A DNA stretch of 64,000 nt, from assembly GCF_900113745.1 (NCBI RefSeq), contig NZ_FOQL01000004.1, positions 186,001 to 250,000 on the forward strand, given 5' to 3'. The position numbers and the translations under genes were made by a program. The stretch comes from Pseudomonas guineae. GTDB taxonomy: Bacteria > Pseudomonadota > Gammaproteobacteria > Pseudomonadales > Pseudomonadaceae. Shown in pieces: positions 36,796-46,428 of the stretch. The notes beneath the pieces were generated by a model, which searched no databases, was not told where the DNA came from, and saw only the letters and a list, made by a program, of their open reading frames with translations. Each line of letters begins with the position of its first letter. Position 1 is the stretch's first letter.

Positions 36796-39700
36796 GTGAT
36801 CTCACGCTTCTTTATTGATCGCCCGGTATTTGCCGCGGTCATTTCGATCCTTCTCGTGCTGGCCGGCCTTATGGCAATGCGCTCGCTGCCGATTGCTCAG
36901 TACCCGCAAATCCTGCCGCCACAAGTGTCGGTCAGTGCCAACTATGCCGGTGCCAGTGCTCAGGTGATTGCCGAAACGGTAGCCGCGCCGCTGGAGCAGT
37001 CGATCAACGGCGTGCAGGGCATGATTTACCAGCAGTCCAACTCCGGCGGCAACGCCATGAGCCTGTCGGTGTACTTTGAGGTTGGCACCGATCCCGATCA
37101 AGCCACCATCGACGTCAACAACCGAGTGCAGGCTGCCCTGGCTAAATTGCCGGAAGAAGTTCGCCGCCAGGGCGTAAAAGTGCAGAAGAAGTCTTCGGAC
37201 ATCCTGCAGGTGGTCACCCTGTATTCGCCGGATGGCTCGCGTGATCCGGTGTACATCAGCAACTACGCATTGATCAACGTGATCGACGAACTCAAGCGTC
37301 TACCTGGTGTGGGCGATGTCAGCCAGTTCGGCTCGAAAGACTACTCCATGCGTATCTGGCTGAGGCCGGACAAGCTGGCGCAGTTCAACCTGACGCCGAC
37401 CGATGTGGTTAATTCGATCCGTGAGCAAAACTCGCAGTTCGCCGCCGGCAGCTTTGGGCAGCAGCCGCTTAAGCAAGAGCAAGATTTCACCTACACAGTG
37501 ACTACTCAGGGCCGCTTCACCGACCCGAAAGAATTTGAAAACGTCATTCTGCGTACCGACGACACTGGCGCCAGCCTGCTACTTAAAGATGTGGCGCGGA
37601 TTGAGTTAGGTGCGCAGGACTACTCGCTGATGACCTCGCTCAACGGTCAGCAGAACGCCGCTTTTGGTGTTTATCTGCAACCGGGTGCGAACGCCCTGGA
37701 TACAGCCGATGCGGTGAGCGAAACGCTTGCACGACTATCGAAGACCTTCCCCAGTGGCATGACTTACAAGGTGCCGTACGACACTACTACATTTGTCCGC
37801 GTGTCGATCGATGAGGTGATCTACACCTTCTTCGAAGCCATGGTGCTGGTGGTGTTGGTGGTGTTCCTCTTCCTGCAGAACTGGCGCGCCACGTTGATCC
37901 CGGTGCTGGCGATTCCGGTGTCGTTGATCGGCACATTCGCCGGTATGTACATGCTCGGTTTTTCGATCAACCTGCTGACCTTGTTTGGCATGGTGCTGGC
38001 CATCGGTATCGTGGTCGACGATGCCATTGTCGTGATCGAAAACGTTGAGCGAGTAATGGCCACTGACAAGGTCGGCCCGCGCGAGGCGACCATCAAAGCC
38101 ATGGAGGAAGTAACCGGGCCGATTATCGCTATCGTGCTGGTGCTCTGTGCGGTATTCGTGCCGGTGGGCTTCCTCGGTGGCCTAGCCGGGGAGATGTATA
38201 AACAGTTCGCCATCACCATTGCCGTGTCGGTGGTGATTTCCGGCATCGTCGCCCTGACCCTGAGCCCGGCACTCTGTGCCTTGCTGCTCAAGCCTGGGCA
38301 TCAAGAGCCGGCAGCACCGTTCCGTGCATTCAACCGTGTATTCGACAAGTTGACCGATGGTTACACCGCTGGCGTACGCTTCTTTCTCAAGCGCACGGCA
38401 GTGGGGTTGCTGCTGTTTGGCGCGATGATTGCGCTGATGGTGGTGCTATTCAACCGTGTACCGAGCTCCCTGGTGCCCAGTGAGGACCAAGGTTATGTCA
38501 TCAATGCCTACTTCCTGCCACCGGCTGCCTCGCTCACCCGTACCGAGAAGTTGACGGGTGAGGTGACTCAGCAATTGATGGCGCACCCAGCCGTAAAGGA
38601 TGTCGTGACCTTTGCTGGTTTCGATATTCTGACGTCGGGCGTGCGTAGCAATGCCGGGGTGTCCTTTGTGCCACTGAAGGACTGGAGCGAACGCACCACG
38701 CCTGAGCTGGATGCACGTAACCTGACGCGTGAGTTCATGGGCATGGCCTCGACGCAAAAAGACGGCGTAATGATGAGCTTCAACCCGCCGCCGATCACCG
38801 GCATGAGCACCACCGGCGGTTTTGAAGGCTATATCCAGGACCGCAGCGGCGGCAGCACGGCCGATTTGGCGAGCAAGGTGCAGGCCTTCCTTGCCGCCGC
38901 CGCCAAGCGTCCAGAGCTGGCTGGGGTGCAGAGCAGCTTCAATGCCAACGTACCGCAGTACTACATCGACCTCGACCGTACGAAGGCCCGTGCCTTGGGC
39001 GTACCTGTGAATGATGTGTTCACTGCGATGCAAGCCACATTTGGTAGCTACTACGTCAATGATTTCAGCCTGTATGGCCGCACATTCCAGGTCAGTCTGC
39101 AGGCTGAGGCGGAGTTCCGTAGCAAGCCCGAGGACTTGTCCCAGGTCTATGTGCGGGCGGCCAGTGGTGAGTTGGTATCGTTGGCCAGCTTGGTCAAGGT
39201 CAAACGTATTCTTGGCCCGGATACCTATGCGCGCTTCAATGTTTACCCGGCAGCGAAGATTCTTGGTGGGCCAGCCCCTGGCTACAGCTCTGGCCAGGCC
39301 CTGAGTGTAATCCAGGAAGTGGCGGACGAAGTCCTGGGCAGCGATTACAGCATCGGCTGGACCGGTTCGGCTTTCCAAGAGGTCGCGTCCCAGGGTTCCG
39401 GTAGCAGTGCCTTTATATTCGGTCTGATCATGGTATTCCTGATCCTCGCGGCGCAGTACGAGCGCTGGACCTTGCCGCTGGCGGTGGTCACGGCGGTGCC
39501 GTTTGCGGTGTTCGGCGCGATCCTCGCGGTATGGTTGCGCGGTATTGAGAACGATCTGTACTTCCAGGTCGGCCTGCTCACCCTGATCGGCTTGGCGGCG
39601 AAGAACGCCATCCTGATCGTCGAGTTCGCCGTGCTCAACCGACACAATGGCATGGGCATCTTCGAATCGGCGCTGGAGGCTTCGCGCCTGCGTTTCCGTC

Positions 39701-39924
39701 CGATCATCATGACGTCGCTGGCCTTTATCCTCGGCGTTGTACCGCTGGCAATCAGCTCCGGCGCAGGCTCGGCCAGCCGTCACTCGATCGGTACCGGGGT
39801 GATTGGCGGCATGCTGGCAGCCACCTTCCTGGCGATCTTCCTGATCCCGATGTTCTACCTGCTGGTGGAGTCGCTGGCGGAGAAAATCGGCAAAGGCCGG
39901 AAAAAGGCCGAAACGCCGGTTTAA
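36796..39924 (+). CDS. RND efflux inner-membrane pump (HAE1 family)
   Basis: This is a proton-driven multidrug exporter of 1042 residues with GTG start. It begins with [21 protein letters not shown] and shows the standard HAE1 features: periplasmic loops after TM1 and TM7, TM4 proton-relay aspartates in [18 protein letters not shown], and the late [16 protein letters not shown] motif. The N-terminus is less like MexB and somewhat nearer the MexF/OqxB group, so no specific pump name is given. No outer-membrane channel gene follows. The pump probably borrows an OprM/TolC-type channel encoded elsewhere. Confidence 0.93.
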   Translation: MISRFFIDRPVFAAVISILLVLAGLMAMRSLPIAQYPQILPPQVSVSANYAGASAQVIAETVAAPLEQSINGVQGMIYQQSNSGGNAMSLSVYFEVGTDPDQATIDVNNRVQAALAKLPEEVRRQGVKVQKKSSDILQVVTLYSPDGSRDPVYISNYALINVIDELKRLPGVGDVSQFGSKDYSMRIWLRPDKLAQFNLTPTDVVNSIREQNSQFAAGSFGQQPLKQEQDFTYTVTTQGRFTDPKEFENVILRTDDTGASLLLKDVARIELGAQDYSLMTSLNGQQNAAFGVYLQPGANALDTADAVSETLARLSKTFPSGMTYKVPYDTTTFVRVSIDEVIYTFFEAMVLVVLVVFLFLQNWRATLIPVLAIPVSLIGTFAGMYMLGFSINLLTLFGMVLAIGIVVDDAIVVIENVERVMATDKVGPREATIKAMEEVTGPIIAIVLVLCAVFVPVGFLGGLAGEMYKQFAITIAVSVVISGIVALTLSPALCALLLKPGHQEPAAPFRAFNRVFDKLTDGYTAGVRFFLKRTAVGLLLFGAMIALMVVLFNRVPSSLVPSEDQGYVINAYFLPPAASLTRTEKLTGEVTQQLMAHPAVKDVVTFAGFDILTSGVRSNAGVSFVPLKDWSERTTPELDARNLTREFMGMASTQKDGVMMSFNPPPITGMSTTGGFEGYIQDRSGGSTADLASKVQAFLAAAAKRPELAGVQSSFNANVPQYYIDLDRTKARALGVPVNDVFTAMQATFGSYYVNDFSLYGRTFQVSLQAEAEFRSKPEDLSQVYVRAASGELVSLASLVKVKRILGPDTYARFNVYPAAKILGGPAPGYSSGQALSVIQEVADEVLGSDYSIGWTGSAFQEVASQGSGSSAFIFGLIMVFLILAAQYERWTLPLAVVTAVPFAVFGAILAVWLRGIENDLYFQVGLLTLIGLAAKNAILIVEFAVLNRHNGMGIFESALEASRLRFRPIIMTSLAFILGVVPLAISSGAGSASRHSIGTGVIGGMLAATFLAIFLIPMFYLLVESLAEKIGKGRKKAETPV

Positions 39925-39954
39925 TCCTACGCGCCGAGAAAGGGCGGCAGACCT

Positions 39955-39974
39955 TAGCCCGGATGCAATCCGGG
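39955..39974. repeat. Short REP-like hairpin after the RND pump
   Basis: TAGCCCGGATGCAATCCGGG contains the palindrome CCCGGAT/ATCCGGG. This core is a common REP motif of pseudomonads. It may help stabilise the pump mRNA 3' end. Confidence 0.65.
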
Positions 39975-39990
39975 AGCGGTCTGTAAGGAT

Positions 39991-40023
39991 GTGAATGGTC
40001 TAGACGTGCTCTGGGCCATTCAC
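39991..40023. other. Inverted repeat upstream of the MFS gene
   Basis: Arms GTGAATGG and CCATTCAC are separated by 17 bases and lie 38 bases before the MFS start. It may be an operator or a hairpin. No T-run follows. Confidence 0.4.
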
Positions 40024-40060
40024 GACTGCCCTATCTGCCCTTACTTTCCTGTGGATACCC

Positions 40061-41251
40061 ATGCCGTTACGTCTTTTGTTGATTCTCGGGGCGCTTAGCG
40101 CATTCGGGCCGCTGGCCATTGACTTCTATTTGCCGAGTTTCCCGACCCTGGCACGCGTCTTTGCTACCGACGTTGAGCATGTGCAGTTATCGCTCGCCGC
40201 CTATTTTGTCGGCCTGGCCATGGGTCAGCTGGCGTACGGCCCGCTGGCTGACCGTTTCGGTAGGCGTAAACCGTTATTGGTCGGGGTGGCGCTGTTCAGC
40301 GTGGCGTCGCTGGCGTGTGCGCTGGCGCCGAGTTTGGAGTGGCTAATTGCCGCGCGCTTTGTCCAGGCATTGGGCGGCTGTGCCGGGATGGTGGTATCGC
40401 GGGCGGTGGTGCGGGATTTGTGCGATCCAATTAACTCGGCCAAGGTGTTTTCCCAGTTGATGTTGGTGATGGGCTTGGCGCCGATTCTCGCGCCGCTGGC
40501 CGGTGGCCTGCTGCTCAGCACGCTGGGTTGGCCGTCGATCTTTATCTGCCTGACGCTGTTTAGCTTTATCTGCCTGCTGGCAGTGGCTAAGTGGTTGCCG
40601 GAAACCCTGACCAAGGACGTTCCACCAGCGCCTCTGCGCGGCGCGATAGGTGAGTACAAGCGACTGTTCGCCAACTTGCCGTTTCTCGGTTATGCGCTGA
40701 CGGGCGGTTTTGCTGTTGCCGGAATGTTTGCCTACATCGCCGGTTCGCCGTTCGTGTTTATCGAGCTGTATGGCATACCTGTCGAGCACTACGGCTTGTT
40801 GTTCGGCAGCAATGCCCTCGGCTTTATTGCGGTGGCGCAGCTAAATGCCTGGTTGGTGGCGCGGCATGGGCCGGCTTATTGGCTAGGTAAAACGGTATGG
40901 TTCTACCTGGCTTGCGGCCTGGCTCTGTTAATGGTGGCGCTGGCAGAACCGCAGGCCTTGTGGCCATTGCTGATTCCACTGTTTGGCTGCATTGCCTGCT
41001 TAGGTATTTTGCTGCCCAACGCTTCGGCCTGTGCCATGGCCGGGCAAGGCCGGCATGCTGGCAGCGCCTCGGCGTTGCTCGGTAGTCTGCAGTTTGTTAT
41101 CGCCGCCAGTGCCGCTGCCATGGTGGGCGTGCTGCATGACGGCAGTGCATGGCCGGTTGCGGTGGTGATTTTTGCCTGCGGGCTATTGGCCGTAGGGTTT
41201 TCCCTGTTTACCCGCTGGGCCGAGCGCAGTCCGAGCCACGTACAGGGTTAA
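40061..41251 (+). CDS. Bcr/CflA-family MFS drug exporter
   Basis: This is a 396-residue major-facilitator protein with twelve predicted membrane segments. It begins with LLLILGALSAFGPLAIDFYLPSFPTLA, and the loop 2-3 motif LADRFGRRKPLLVG is intact, both typical of the Bcr/CflA branch (bicyclomycin, chloramphenicol and sulfonamide-type export). It lies 136 bases downstream of the RND pump on the same strand, separated by a REP hairpin, so co-expression is possible but not certain. Its stop overlaps the stop of a small minus-strand gene. Confidence 0.9.
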   Translation: MPLRLLLILGALSAFGPLAIDFYLPSFPTLARVFATDVEHVQLSLAAYFVGLAMGQLAYGPLADRFGRRKPLLVGVALFSVASLACALAPSLEWLIAARFVQALGGCAGMVVSRAVVRDLCDPINSAKVFSQLMLVMGLAPILAPLAGGLLLSTLGWPSIFICLTLFSFICLLAVAKWLPETLTKDVPPAPLRGAIGEYKRLFANLPFLGYALTGGFAVAGMFAYIAGSPFVFIELYGIPVEHYGLLFGSNALGFIAVAQLNAWLVARHGPAYWLGKTVWFYLACGLALLMVALAEPQALWPLLIPLFGCIACLGILLPNASACAMAGQGRHAGSASALLGSLQFVIAASAAAMVGVLHDGSAWPVAVVIFACGLLAVGFSLFTRWAERSPSHVQG

Positions 41252-41427
41252 CTTGCGACGCGCTGTTGCTCTGCGGGTAAGGCATGCGGTGCGTTTAGGC
41301 GGGCTTGCAGGGTCATGACAAACTGGCGGGCTTCTGGCTCGCTGCGGAAGGTGACAGTCTGCTTACCCAGGCGCACTTGCCAGCCGCGACCTGCGGCGGT
41401 GTTTACGGGTTGGATCATGACGTTCAT
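41248..41427 (-). CDS. Conserved-looking small protein, 59 residues
   Basis: This is a short ORF below common gene-finder limits. It starts MNVMIQPVNTAAGRGWQVRL and continues with GKQTVTFRSEPEARQFVMTL, a compact alternating pattern with a central beta hairpin and helix, ending near QRVAS. A strong AGGAG ribosome-binding site lies eight bases upstream. It has no signal peptide or membrane segment. It overlaps the MFS stop codon by four bases on the opposite strand. The function is unknown. The good ribosome-binding site and balanced composition make it a likely real gene. Confidence 0.7.
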   Translation of the reverse strand: MNVMIQPVNTAAGRGWQVRLGKQTVTFRSEPEARQFVMTLQARLNAPHALPAEQQRVAS

Positions 41428-41527
41428 GGACGTATCTCCTCTGCAAGAGCACGCAGTCTAGTTGCTAGATATGAACATTCATTGACTTGAAACAAATTCG
41501 AGTATGACTGACACACCGTCGGTCAGA

Positions 41528-43369
41528 TCAGTCCATCGTGGTGGCGCTTAACTGCACCGCCAGTCCCGCCAGGCGAGTGAACTCGGTCACCAGGGCAATA
41601 TCGGCAGTGCTCGGCCGGGCGGACTGCAAGTAGTAGATACCGAAGGTGCCCAGCACCTGGCCGCTATCATCCTTGAATGGCAGTGACCAGCAGGCATGCA
41701 GGCCTGCAGCCAGAGCGACGGCCTGGTAATCACGCCAATAGGGGTGCTGGCTGAGGTCTTCGGCGATTACCAGTTCGCCACTCACGGCGGCATGTCCGCA
41801 TGAGCCAACTTCCAGCTCCGCCTGAATCCCATCGATGGCTTGGCAATACGCTTTCGGCAGGCTGGGTGCTGCGCCAATATGCAGACGCTGATGCTCATCG
41901 AGCAGCATGATCGATACACGCATTTGTGGTTGCAGATTTTCCAGGCGCTGGGTGATGCCAGCGAGAATGCTGCGCAGCGGGTGCAGCCCCAGCAGTTCAT
42001 CGAGTACCGCATTACGCGCCTGTTGCAGTTGTTGGGTCTGATGGCGCTCATGGACATCACGCAGGCTGCCGCTTAGGCCTTGTTCCAGCGCACTGAAATT
42101 GAACTGCAACTCAACCCGGCGAGCCAGACCGCTGCGGGTCAGTAGCTGACATTCCAGGCGCAAATTATCCAGATTGCCGCTGAGCAACTCTTGCAGCTTT
42201 TGGCTCAGCGGGGGCTGGCCCAGTTCGGGCATAAAACGCTGTAACGGGCTGCCCAGGCTTTGGTGAATAGGGTAACCACTGATCTGCTCCCAGGCTGGAT
42301 TGAGAAAGGTCAGTTGACCGGTGGCATTGGTGATAAAGACCGCATCACCCAAATGTTCGACCAGCGAGCGGTAGCGGTACTCGCTGACCTGCAGTTCGCC
42401 GTCGGTTTTCTTATGCTCAGTGAGGTCGATGTCGACGCAATACAGTTCGAGTTGGTCAAGGCTGTTGCGCAGCATTAAGTGGCTGGAATAGACCCATACC
42501 AGGCTGCCGTCTTGGTGTTGTAGCTGAACTTCTGCGGCGGGGATCGGCGGGCCGCCGATCTGCCATAAGTTGATCGCGCTAACCACTGAACCGCGCGCCT
42601 GCGGCGGTACGATCAGCTCTTCTAAGCGACGCCCCATCGCCTCATGCACGGCATAGCCATAGAGCTGGGTGCTGGCCTTATTCCAGTAAATGACCCGGCG
42701 TTCGCGGTCGTAGCCCTGTACTGCAATACGCGGCGTTTGCTCGAACAATTGGCGAAAGCGTTGCTCACTCTCGCGCAGGGCGCTTTCGTCGCGTTTCTGC
42801 AGGCTGATGTCCTGCACGGTGCCGAGAATTTTGCCGTCTTCATTGAGTTCTCCGCGCAGCATCAGCCAAGTAGCTTTCTGCTGTTGAGGTTGAAGCAGGC
42901 GGGTGCTGACTAAGAGCGTTGTATTGTCCTCGATCAAGGCCAACAGTGCGCGCTGTACGCTCGCCCGTTCGGCGGGATGAAACCAACTGAGCAACTGTTC
43001 AAGGGTCGAGGGTTGGCCGTCATAATCACAGCCTAATAGGCTCAGTGCCTCCTCGCTCCAATGGAAGCCACGGCTGTACTCCCAGCTACCAAGGGCGGCA
43101 TTGCGTTGGGTTTGTTGCAACACTTTGCTGTTATGGGTGAGCTCATCGAGCAGTTGGCGTTGTGCCCGGCGGTCACGCCAGCTGACCAATAAAATCAGCC
43201 CTGTACTGAGCAGAACAAACAGCAGGGCTTTGCCTGTTTGCAGTGCGTACGCCAGTTCGCTGCTGCTAATCAGTTTGTGCAGCAGGTAGTCGCTGCCGAA
43301 AATCCACAGGCTACTGAACAGTAGATATATCCCGGCTATTCGCAGCGGGCCTTCAAGGTTGGGTCGCAT
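41528..43369 (-). CDS. Membrane PAS/PAS/PAS-GAF sensor without output domain
   Basis: This is a 613-residue protein with two N-terminal membrane segments (about residues 8-24 and 44-62), one divergent PAS (85-190), a clear PAS (205-320, FEQTPRIAVQGYDRERRVIYWNKAS), a third PAS (330-445, LVEHLGDAVFITNATGQLTFLNPAWEQISGY) and a C-terminal GAF (460-610). No histidine kinase, GGDEF, EAL, receiver or methyl-accepting region follows, as the protein stops right after GAF. The GAF resembles that of the protein at 27300-29843 (VGSCG..A, then LR/HACWS.PFKD). It may be a sensory scaffold or a truncated enzyme. Confidence 0.85.
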   Translation of the reverse strand: MRPNLEGPLRIAGIYLLFSSLWIFGSDYLLHKLISSSELAYALQTGKALLFVLLSTGLILLVSWRDRRAQRQLLDELTHNSKVLQQTQRNAALGSWEYSRGFHWSEEALSLLGCDYDGQPSTLEQLLSWFHPAERASVQRALLALIEDNTTLLVSTRLLQPQQQKATWLMLRGELNEDGKILGTVQDISLQKRDESALRESEQRFRQLFEQTPRIAVQGYDRERRVIYWNKASTQLYGYAVHEAMGRRLEELIVPPQARGSVVSAINLWQIGGPPIPAAEVQLQHQDGSLVWVYSSHLMLRNSLDQLELYCVDIDLTEHKKTDGELQVSEYRYRSLVEHLGDAVFITNATGQLTFLNPAWEQISGYPIHQSLGSPLQRFMPELGQPPLSQKLQELLSGNLDNLRLECQLLTRSGLARRVELQFNFSALEQGLSGSLRDVHERHQTQQLQQARNAVLDELLGLHPLRSILAGITQRLENLQPQMRVSIMLLDEHQRLHIGAAPSLPKAYCQAIDGIQAELEVGSCGHAAVSGELVIAEDLSQHPYWRDYQAVALAAGLHACWSLPFKDDSGQVLGTFGIYYLQSARPSTADIALVTEFTRLAGLAVQLSATTMD

Positions 43370-43479
43370 CCCTTACCGCCAATGGTTGGCTAGGTCAAAA
43401 ATCGTATGGGTTGTTGCCAGTGATACAGCACAAGGTAATGACCTGATTCTAGCCGAGACTCAGTGAAATGCAGGGTGCA

Positions 43480-43520
43480 ATAAAAGCCTGCCCAGCTCGC
43501 ACGGATGGCGAGCCGGGCTC
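43480..43520 (-). terminator. Terminator after the alcohol dehydrogenase-like gene
   Basis: On the minus strand, an 11-bp stem (GCCCGGCTCGC / GCGAGCTGGGC, one G-U pair) is followed by AGGCTTTTATT, just after the stop at 43524. Confidence 0.7.
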
Positions 43521-43523
43521 TTC

Positions 43524-44540
43524 TTAGAACCCTTCGAGGACGATCTTACCCTTGGCGGTGCCGCTTTCCAGCAGGCCGTGGGCGCGGCGCAGATTGGCGG
43601 CATTGATACTGCCAAAGTGCTCGCCGAGGGTGGTTTTCAGGGTGCCGGCATCGACCAGTTCGGCTACGCGCTCCAGCAGTCGGTGCTGCTCGATCATGTC
43701 TGCTGTTTCGAACAATGAGCGGGTGAACATCAGCTCCCAGTGCAACGACAGACTTTTGCCCTTAAGTTGCATGATGTCCAGAGGGGTTTCTGGGTCATCG
43801 ATCAGCGCTAAGCGGCCTTGTGGTGCCAATGCTTTGACCAGTTGTTCGAAGTGTTTATCGGTCTGGGTCAGGCTGGCAACGTGGGTAACCTGGTCGATGC
43901 CGATGCGCTGGAGTTCTTCGCTCAGTGGCTGACGGTGGTCGATGACATGGTGAGCGCCCAGCTCGCGCACCCAAGCTTGGGTTTCGGGGCGTGAAGCGGT
44001 GCCGATCACGGTCAGCCCGGTGAGCTGACGCGCCAGTTGTACCAAGATCGAACCCACACCCCCGGCCGCGCCGACTATCAGCAGGCTTTGGCCTTGGTCG
44101 GCACTGCCTTGACTGATCTGCAGGCGCTCGAACAGCAACTCCCACGCAGTAATTGCCGTCAGCGGCATGGCGGCTGCTTCGGCAAACGCCAGCTTCTCTG
44201 GCATATGACCAACGATGCGTTCATCCACCACATGCAGCTCACTGTTGGCGCCAGCACGGTTAATCGCGCCGGCGTAATACACCCGGTCGCCCGGCTGGAA
44301 CAGTGTGACCTCGCTGCCCACGGCCTTGACGATACCGCTGGCATCCCAGCCGAGCACCTTAGCGGCGCCAGCTTCGGGCGCTACATTGCGGCGGATTTTA
44401 GTATCCACCGGGTTGACCGAAATGGCCCTCACCTCGACCAGCAGGTCGCGTGGACCGGGTGTTGGTTCGGCTAATTGCACATCTTGCAGCGCATCGGCGT
44501 GATCGATTGGCAGGGACTGGTAATAGGCGACGGCTTTCAT
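43524..44540 (-). CDS. Zinc-type alcohol dehydrogenase / quinone oxidoreductase family protein
   Basis: This is a 338-residue MDR-superfamily NADPH oxidoreductase (ZADH1-like). It opens with MKAVAYYQSLPIDHADALQD. It has the substrate-domain segment VRAISVNPVDTKIRR and the nucleotide-binding motif LLIVGAAGGVGSILVQLARQL (about residues 152-172). The classical zinc-ligand cysteines are absent, so it is of the zinc-independent quinone reductase type despite the family name. It is the second gene after a monooxygenase-fold protein, and both are divergent from a LysR regulator. Confidence 0.88.
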   Translation of the reverse strand: MKAVAYYQSLPIDHADALQDVQLAEPTPGPRDLLVEVRAISVNPVDTKIRRNVAPEAGAAKVLGWDASGIVKAVGSEVTLFQPGDRVYYAGAINRAGANSELHVVDERIVGHMPEKLAFAEAAAMPLTAITAWELLFERLQISQGSADQGQSLLIVGAAGGVGSILVQLARQLTGLTVIGTASRPETQAWVRELGAHHVIDHRQPLSEELQRIGIDQVTHVASLTQTDKHFEQLVKALAPQGRLALIDDPETPLDIMQLKGKSLSLHWELMFTRSLFETADMIEQHRLLERVAELVDAGTLKTTLGEHFGSINAANLRRAHGLLESGTAKGKIVLEGF

Positions 44541-44552
44541 GTGAACGGCTCC

Positions 44553-44846
44553 TTAAATAATGCGGTGCATAAGTTGATGATCGACCGATTCCAGCAAGCT
44601 GCCGCAGGTTTCGACGAAGTGCTTGAAATGCGCGGTCTGCTGGTGAGCGCTAAGGGCTTCGGCGTCCTGCCACTGTTCAACCATGATGAAGCGGTTGGCC
44701 TGCTCCTGATGGCTGTGCAGGTTGTATTGCAGGCAACCGGCTTCGGCCTGGCTGAGTGGTACGAGCTGACGCAGGCTGGACTCAACAGCCTCCGCGTAGC
44801 CGGGCAGGGCGGTGAGGGTGGCAATAAGGGTGATTGGGCTCGACAT
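44553..44846 (-). CDS. Antibiotic-biosynthesis-monooxygenase-fold protein (YgiN-like)
   Basis: This is a 97-residue ABM-domain protein from the ATG at 44846. It has the usual LIATLTALPGYAEAVESSLR opening and EAGCLQYNLHSHQEQANRFIMVEQW core. YgiN-type relatives are quinol monooxygenases, which makes sense beside a quinone-reductase-like enzyme 12 bases downstream. The two genes form an operon divergent from the LysR gene, so a quinone or aromatic stress response is a reasonable inference. Confidence 0.87.
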   Translation of the reverse strand: MSSPITLIATLTALPGYAEAVESSLRQLVPLSQAEAGCLQYNLHSHQEQANRFIMVEQWQDAEALSAHQQTAHFKHFVETCGSLLESVDHQLMHRII

Positions 44847-44951
44847 ACGTGGGCTCCGGTTCAAGAAGTGGCCATGCTCGGTTATTTGATTGACGAGAAA
44901 AACAGCCTGCAACTAGAGTCTCTTTCAATATTATTTTGATAATGAGCTGCC

Positions 44952-45869
44952 ATGCTGCGCTTTGATGACCTGCAGTTGTTTGTGCGTACGGCCGAGCTGG
45001 GTAATCTCTCGGCGGCTGCGCGACACCTGGATATTTCCCCGGCGGTGGCCAGTGCTGGATTAAAGCGCCTTGAACTGCAACTGCAGGTGCGCCTGTTCAG
45101 CCGCTCGACCCGCAGCCTAAGGCTGACGCCTGAGGGGGAGTTATTTCTCGGCCACGCGCGTTTGGCCTTGCAGAGCTTGGAGGATGGCCGCCAGCAACTG
45201 GCGGGTAGCAAGGTCGGTATCAGCGGCCTGCTGCAGTTATCAGCGCCCTCGGATTTCGGTCGTAACACACTATTGCCTTGGCTGGATGAGTTTCAGCAGG
45301 TGCATCCACAGTTGCAATTACGCCTTTTGCTTGGCGATCGGGTCGCAGACCTGTTTCGCGAGCCGGTAGATATTGCCCTGCGCTATGGCGCCCCTGAGGA
45401 CTCCAGCCTAGTTGCCTTGCCGGTGGCCGCCGCAAACCGGCGTGTGCTGTGTGCCGCGCCTGACTACCTGCAGCGCCACACCGCCCCAGAAACGATAGAG
45501 GCCCTAGCTGAGCATAATTGTCTGCTGTATATGCTGGCTGGGCGGGGGCATGACCGCTGGAGCTTCAGTGATGGCAAACGCGAACAGCACATCAGCGTTA
45601 AGGGTGATCGGGTTAGTGACGATGCCGACGTGGTGCGGCGCTGGGCCGTGAGTGGTGCAGGATTGGTTTATAAATCCTGGCTGGATGTCGCCGGTGATGT
45701 GCGGGCCGGGCGGCTTAAGGTATTGCTGCCTGAGTGGCGCGGCGAACCTGCACCGCTCAACCTGATTTGCGCGCACCGTGCGCAACTGAGCAAGCCGGTG
45801 TTGTTACTGCGCGAGTTTGTCCAGACACGCTGCACTGAGTTGCTGGCGCATGCGCCATGGCCGCATTAG
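44952..45869 (+). CDS. LysR-family regulator
   Basis: This is a 305-residue LysR-type regulator. The N-terminal helix-turn-helix FVRTAELGNLSAAARHLDISPAVASAGLKRLE (residues 10-41) and the linker helix RLFSRSTRSLRLTPEGELFL are clear. The effector domain follows to the end. It is divergent from the ABM and quinone-reductase-like genes across a 105-base region, the usual LysR arrangement, and most likely controls them. Its inducer is unknown. Confidence 0.9.
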   Translation: MLRFDDLQLFVRTAELGNLSAAARHLDISPAVASAGLKRLELQLQVRLFSRSTRSLRLTPEGELFLGHARLALQSLEDGRQQLAGSKVGISGLLQLSAPSDFGRNTLLPWLDEFQQVHPQLQLRLLLGDRVADLFREPVDIALRYGAPEDSSLVALPVAAANRRVLCAAPDYLQRHTAPETIEALAEHNCLLYMLAGRGHDRWSFSDGKREQHISVKGDRVSDDADVVRRWAVSGAGLVYKSWLDVAGDVRAGRLKVLLPEWRGEPAPLNLICAHRAQLSKPVLLLREFVQTRCTELLAHAPWPH

Positions 45870-45951
45870 TATTCTCATCAACGTACTGCGGCAATCAACC
45901 GCAGCGGTGCAGCGCGAACTGCGCGTGAGAGCAATGCTAGAGTCACGGCCC

Positions 45952-46338
45952 ATGAAATTGACCCGTACTGATCGTCGCTTGCTGGCTTGGATGCTGTATT
46001 TCAGCGTCCTGTTCAGTGCGTTCGCCTGCAGTATTGGTCACGGGAAAATGGCTGGTTTGCAACTCAGTGGTCTGAGCAGCCAGTACTGTTCATTCGAGGG
46101 TAACTTCGGTGCCGGCGCGGACCTGGACGGTTCCTCTGTGGTGGCGCCTAATCCTGCTACGGGTAGTGGTTGTAGCCTCGCCAGTTTGTTCAGTGCGATT
46201 ATTCTGGCGGCCTTCTTTGGCGTACTGGGCTTACTGGTGGCCAGCCGTGCGCCGTTACTTGTAACCTTCTTCATTCCCCGGCCTGTCCGCCACCTCTGGC
46301 CTTCAGCCAACCCCCGCGCATCCCCTTCGATCTGTTAG
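45952..46338 (+). CDS. DUF2946-family protein, first of the copper cluster
   Basis: This is a small protein of 128 residues from the ATG at 45952. An in-frame ATG at 45934 is also possible. It has an N-terminal membrane segment (LLAWMLYFSVLFSAFACSIGHG) and a second one (LFSAIILAAFFGVLGLLVAS), with cysteines between them in QYCSFEG and GSGCSL. This is the DUF2946 pattern found beside copper-uptake genes. The role is unknown. Two other cluster members, PCuAC and an OprC-type receptor, follow on the same strand. Confidence 0.8.
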   Translation: MKLTRTDRRLLAWMLYFSVLFSAFACSIGHGKMAGLQLSGLSSQYCSFEGNFGAGADLDGSSVVAPNPATGSGCSLASLFSAIILAAFFGVLGLLVASRAPLLVTFFIPRPVRHLWPSANPRASPSIC

Positions 46339-46428
46339 CCACCGGGTGCTACGCCCCGGGTATTTGCATGGTTGTTCGGCACGGTCTTTCGTGCAGCAAC
46401 GTTATTGCTGAGCTATCGGATTCGACTT

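Noticed and set aside
38446..39783. 445-codon ORF antisense to the RND pump
   Set aside because: It is Arg/His-rich shadow of the pump gene in the opposite strand, with no family features. The pump frame is complete and conserved.
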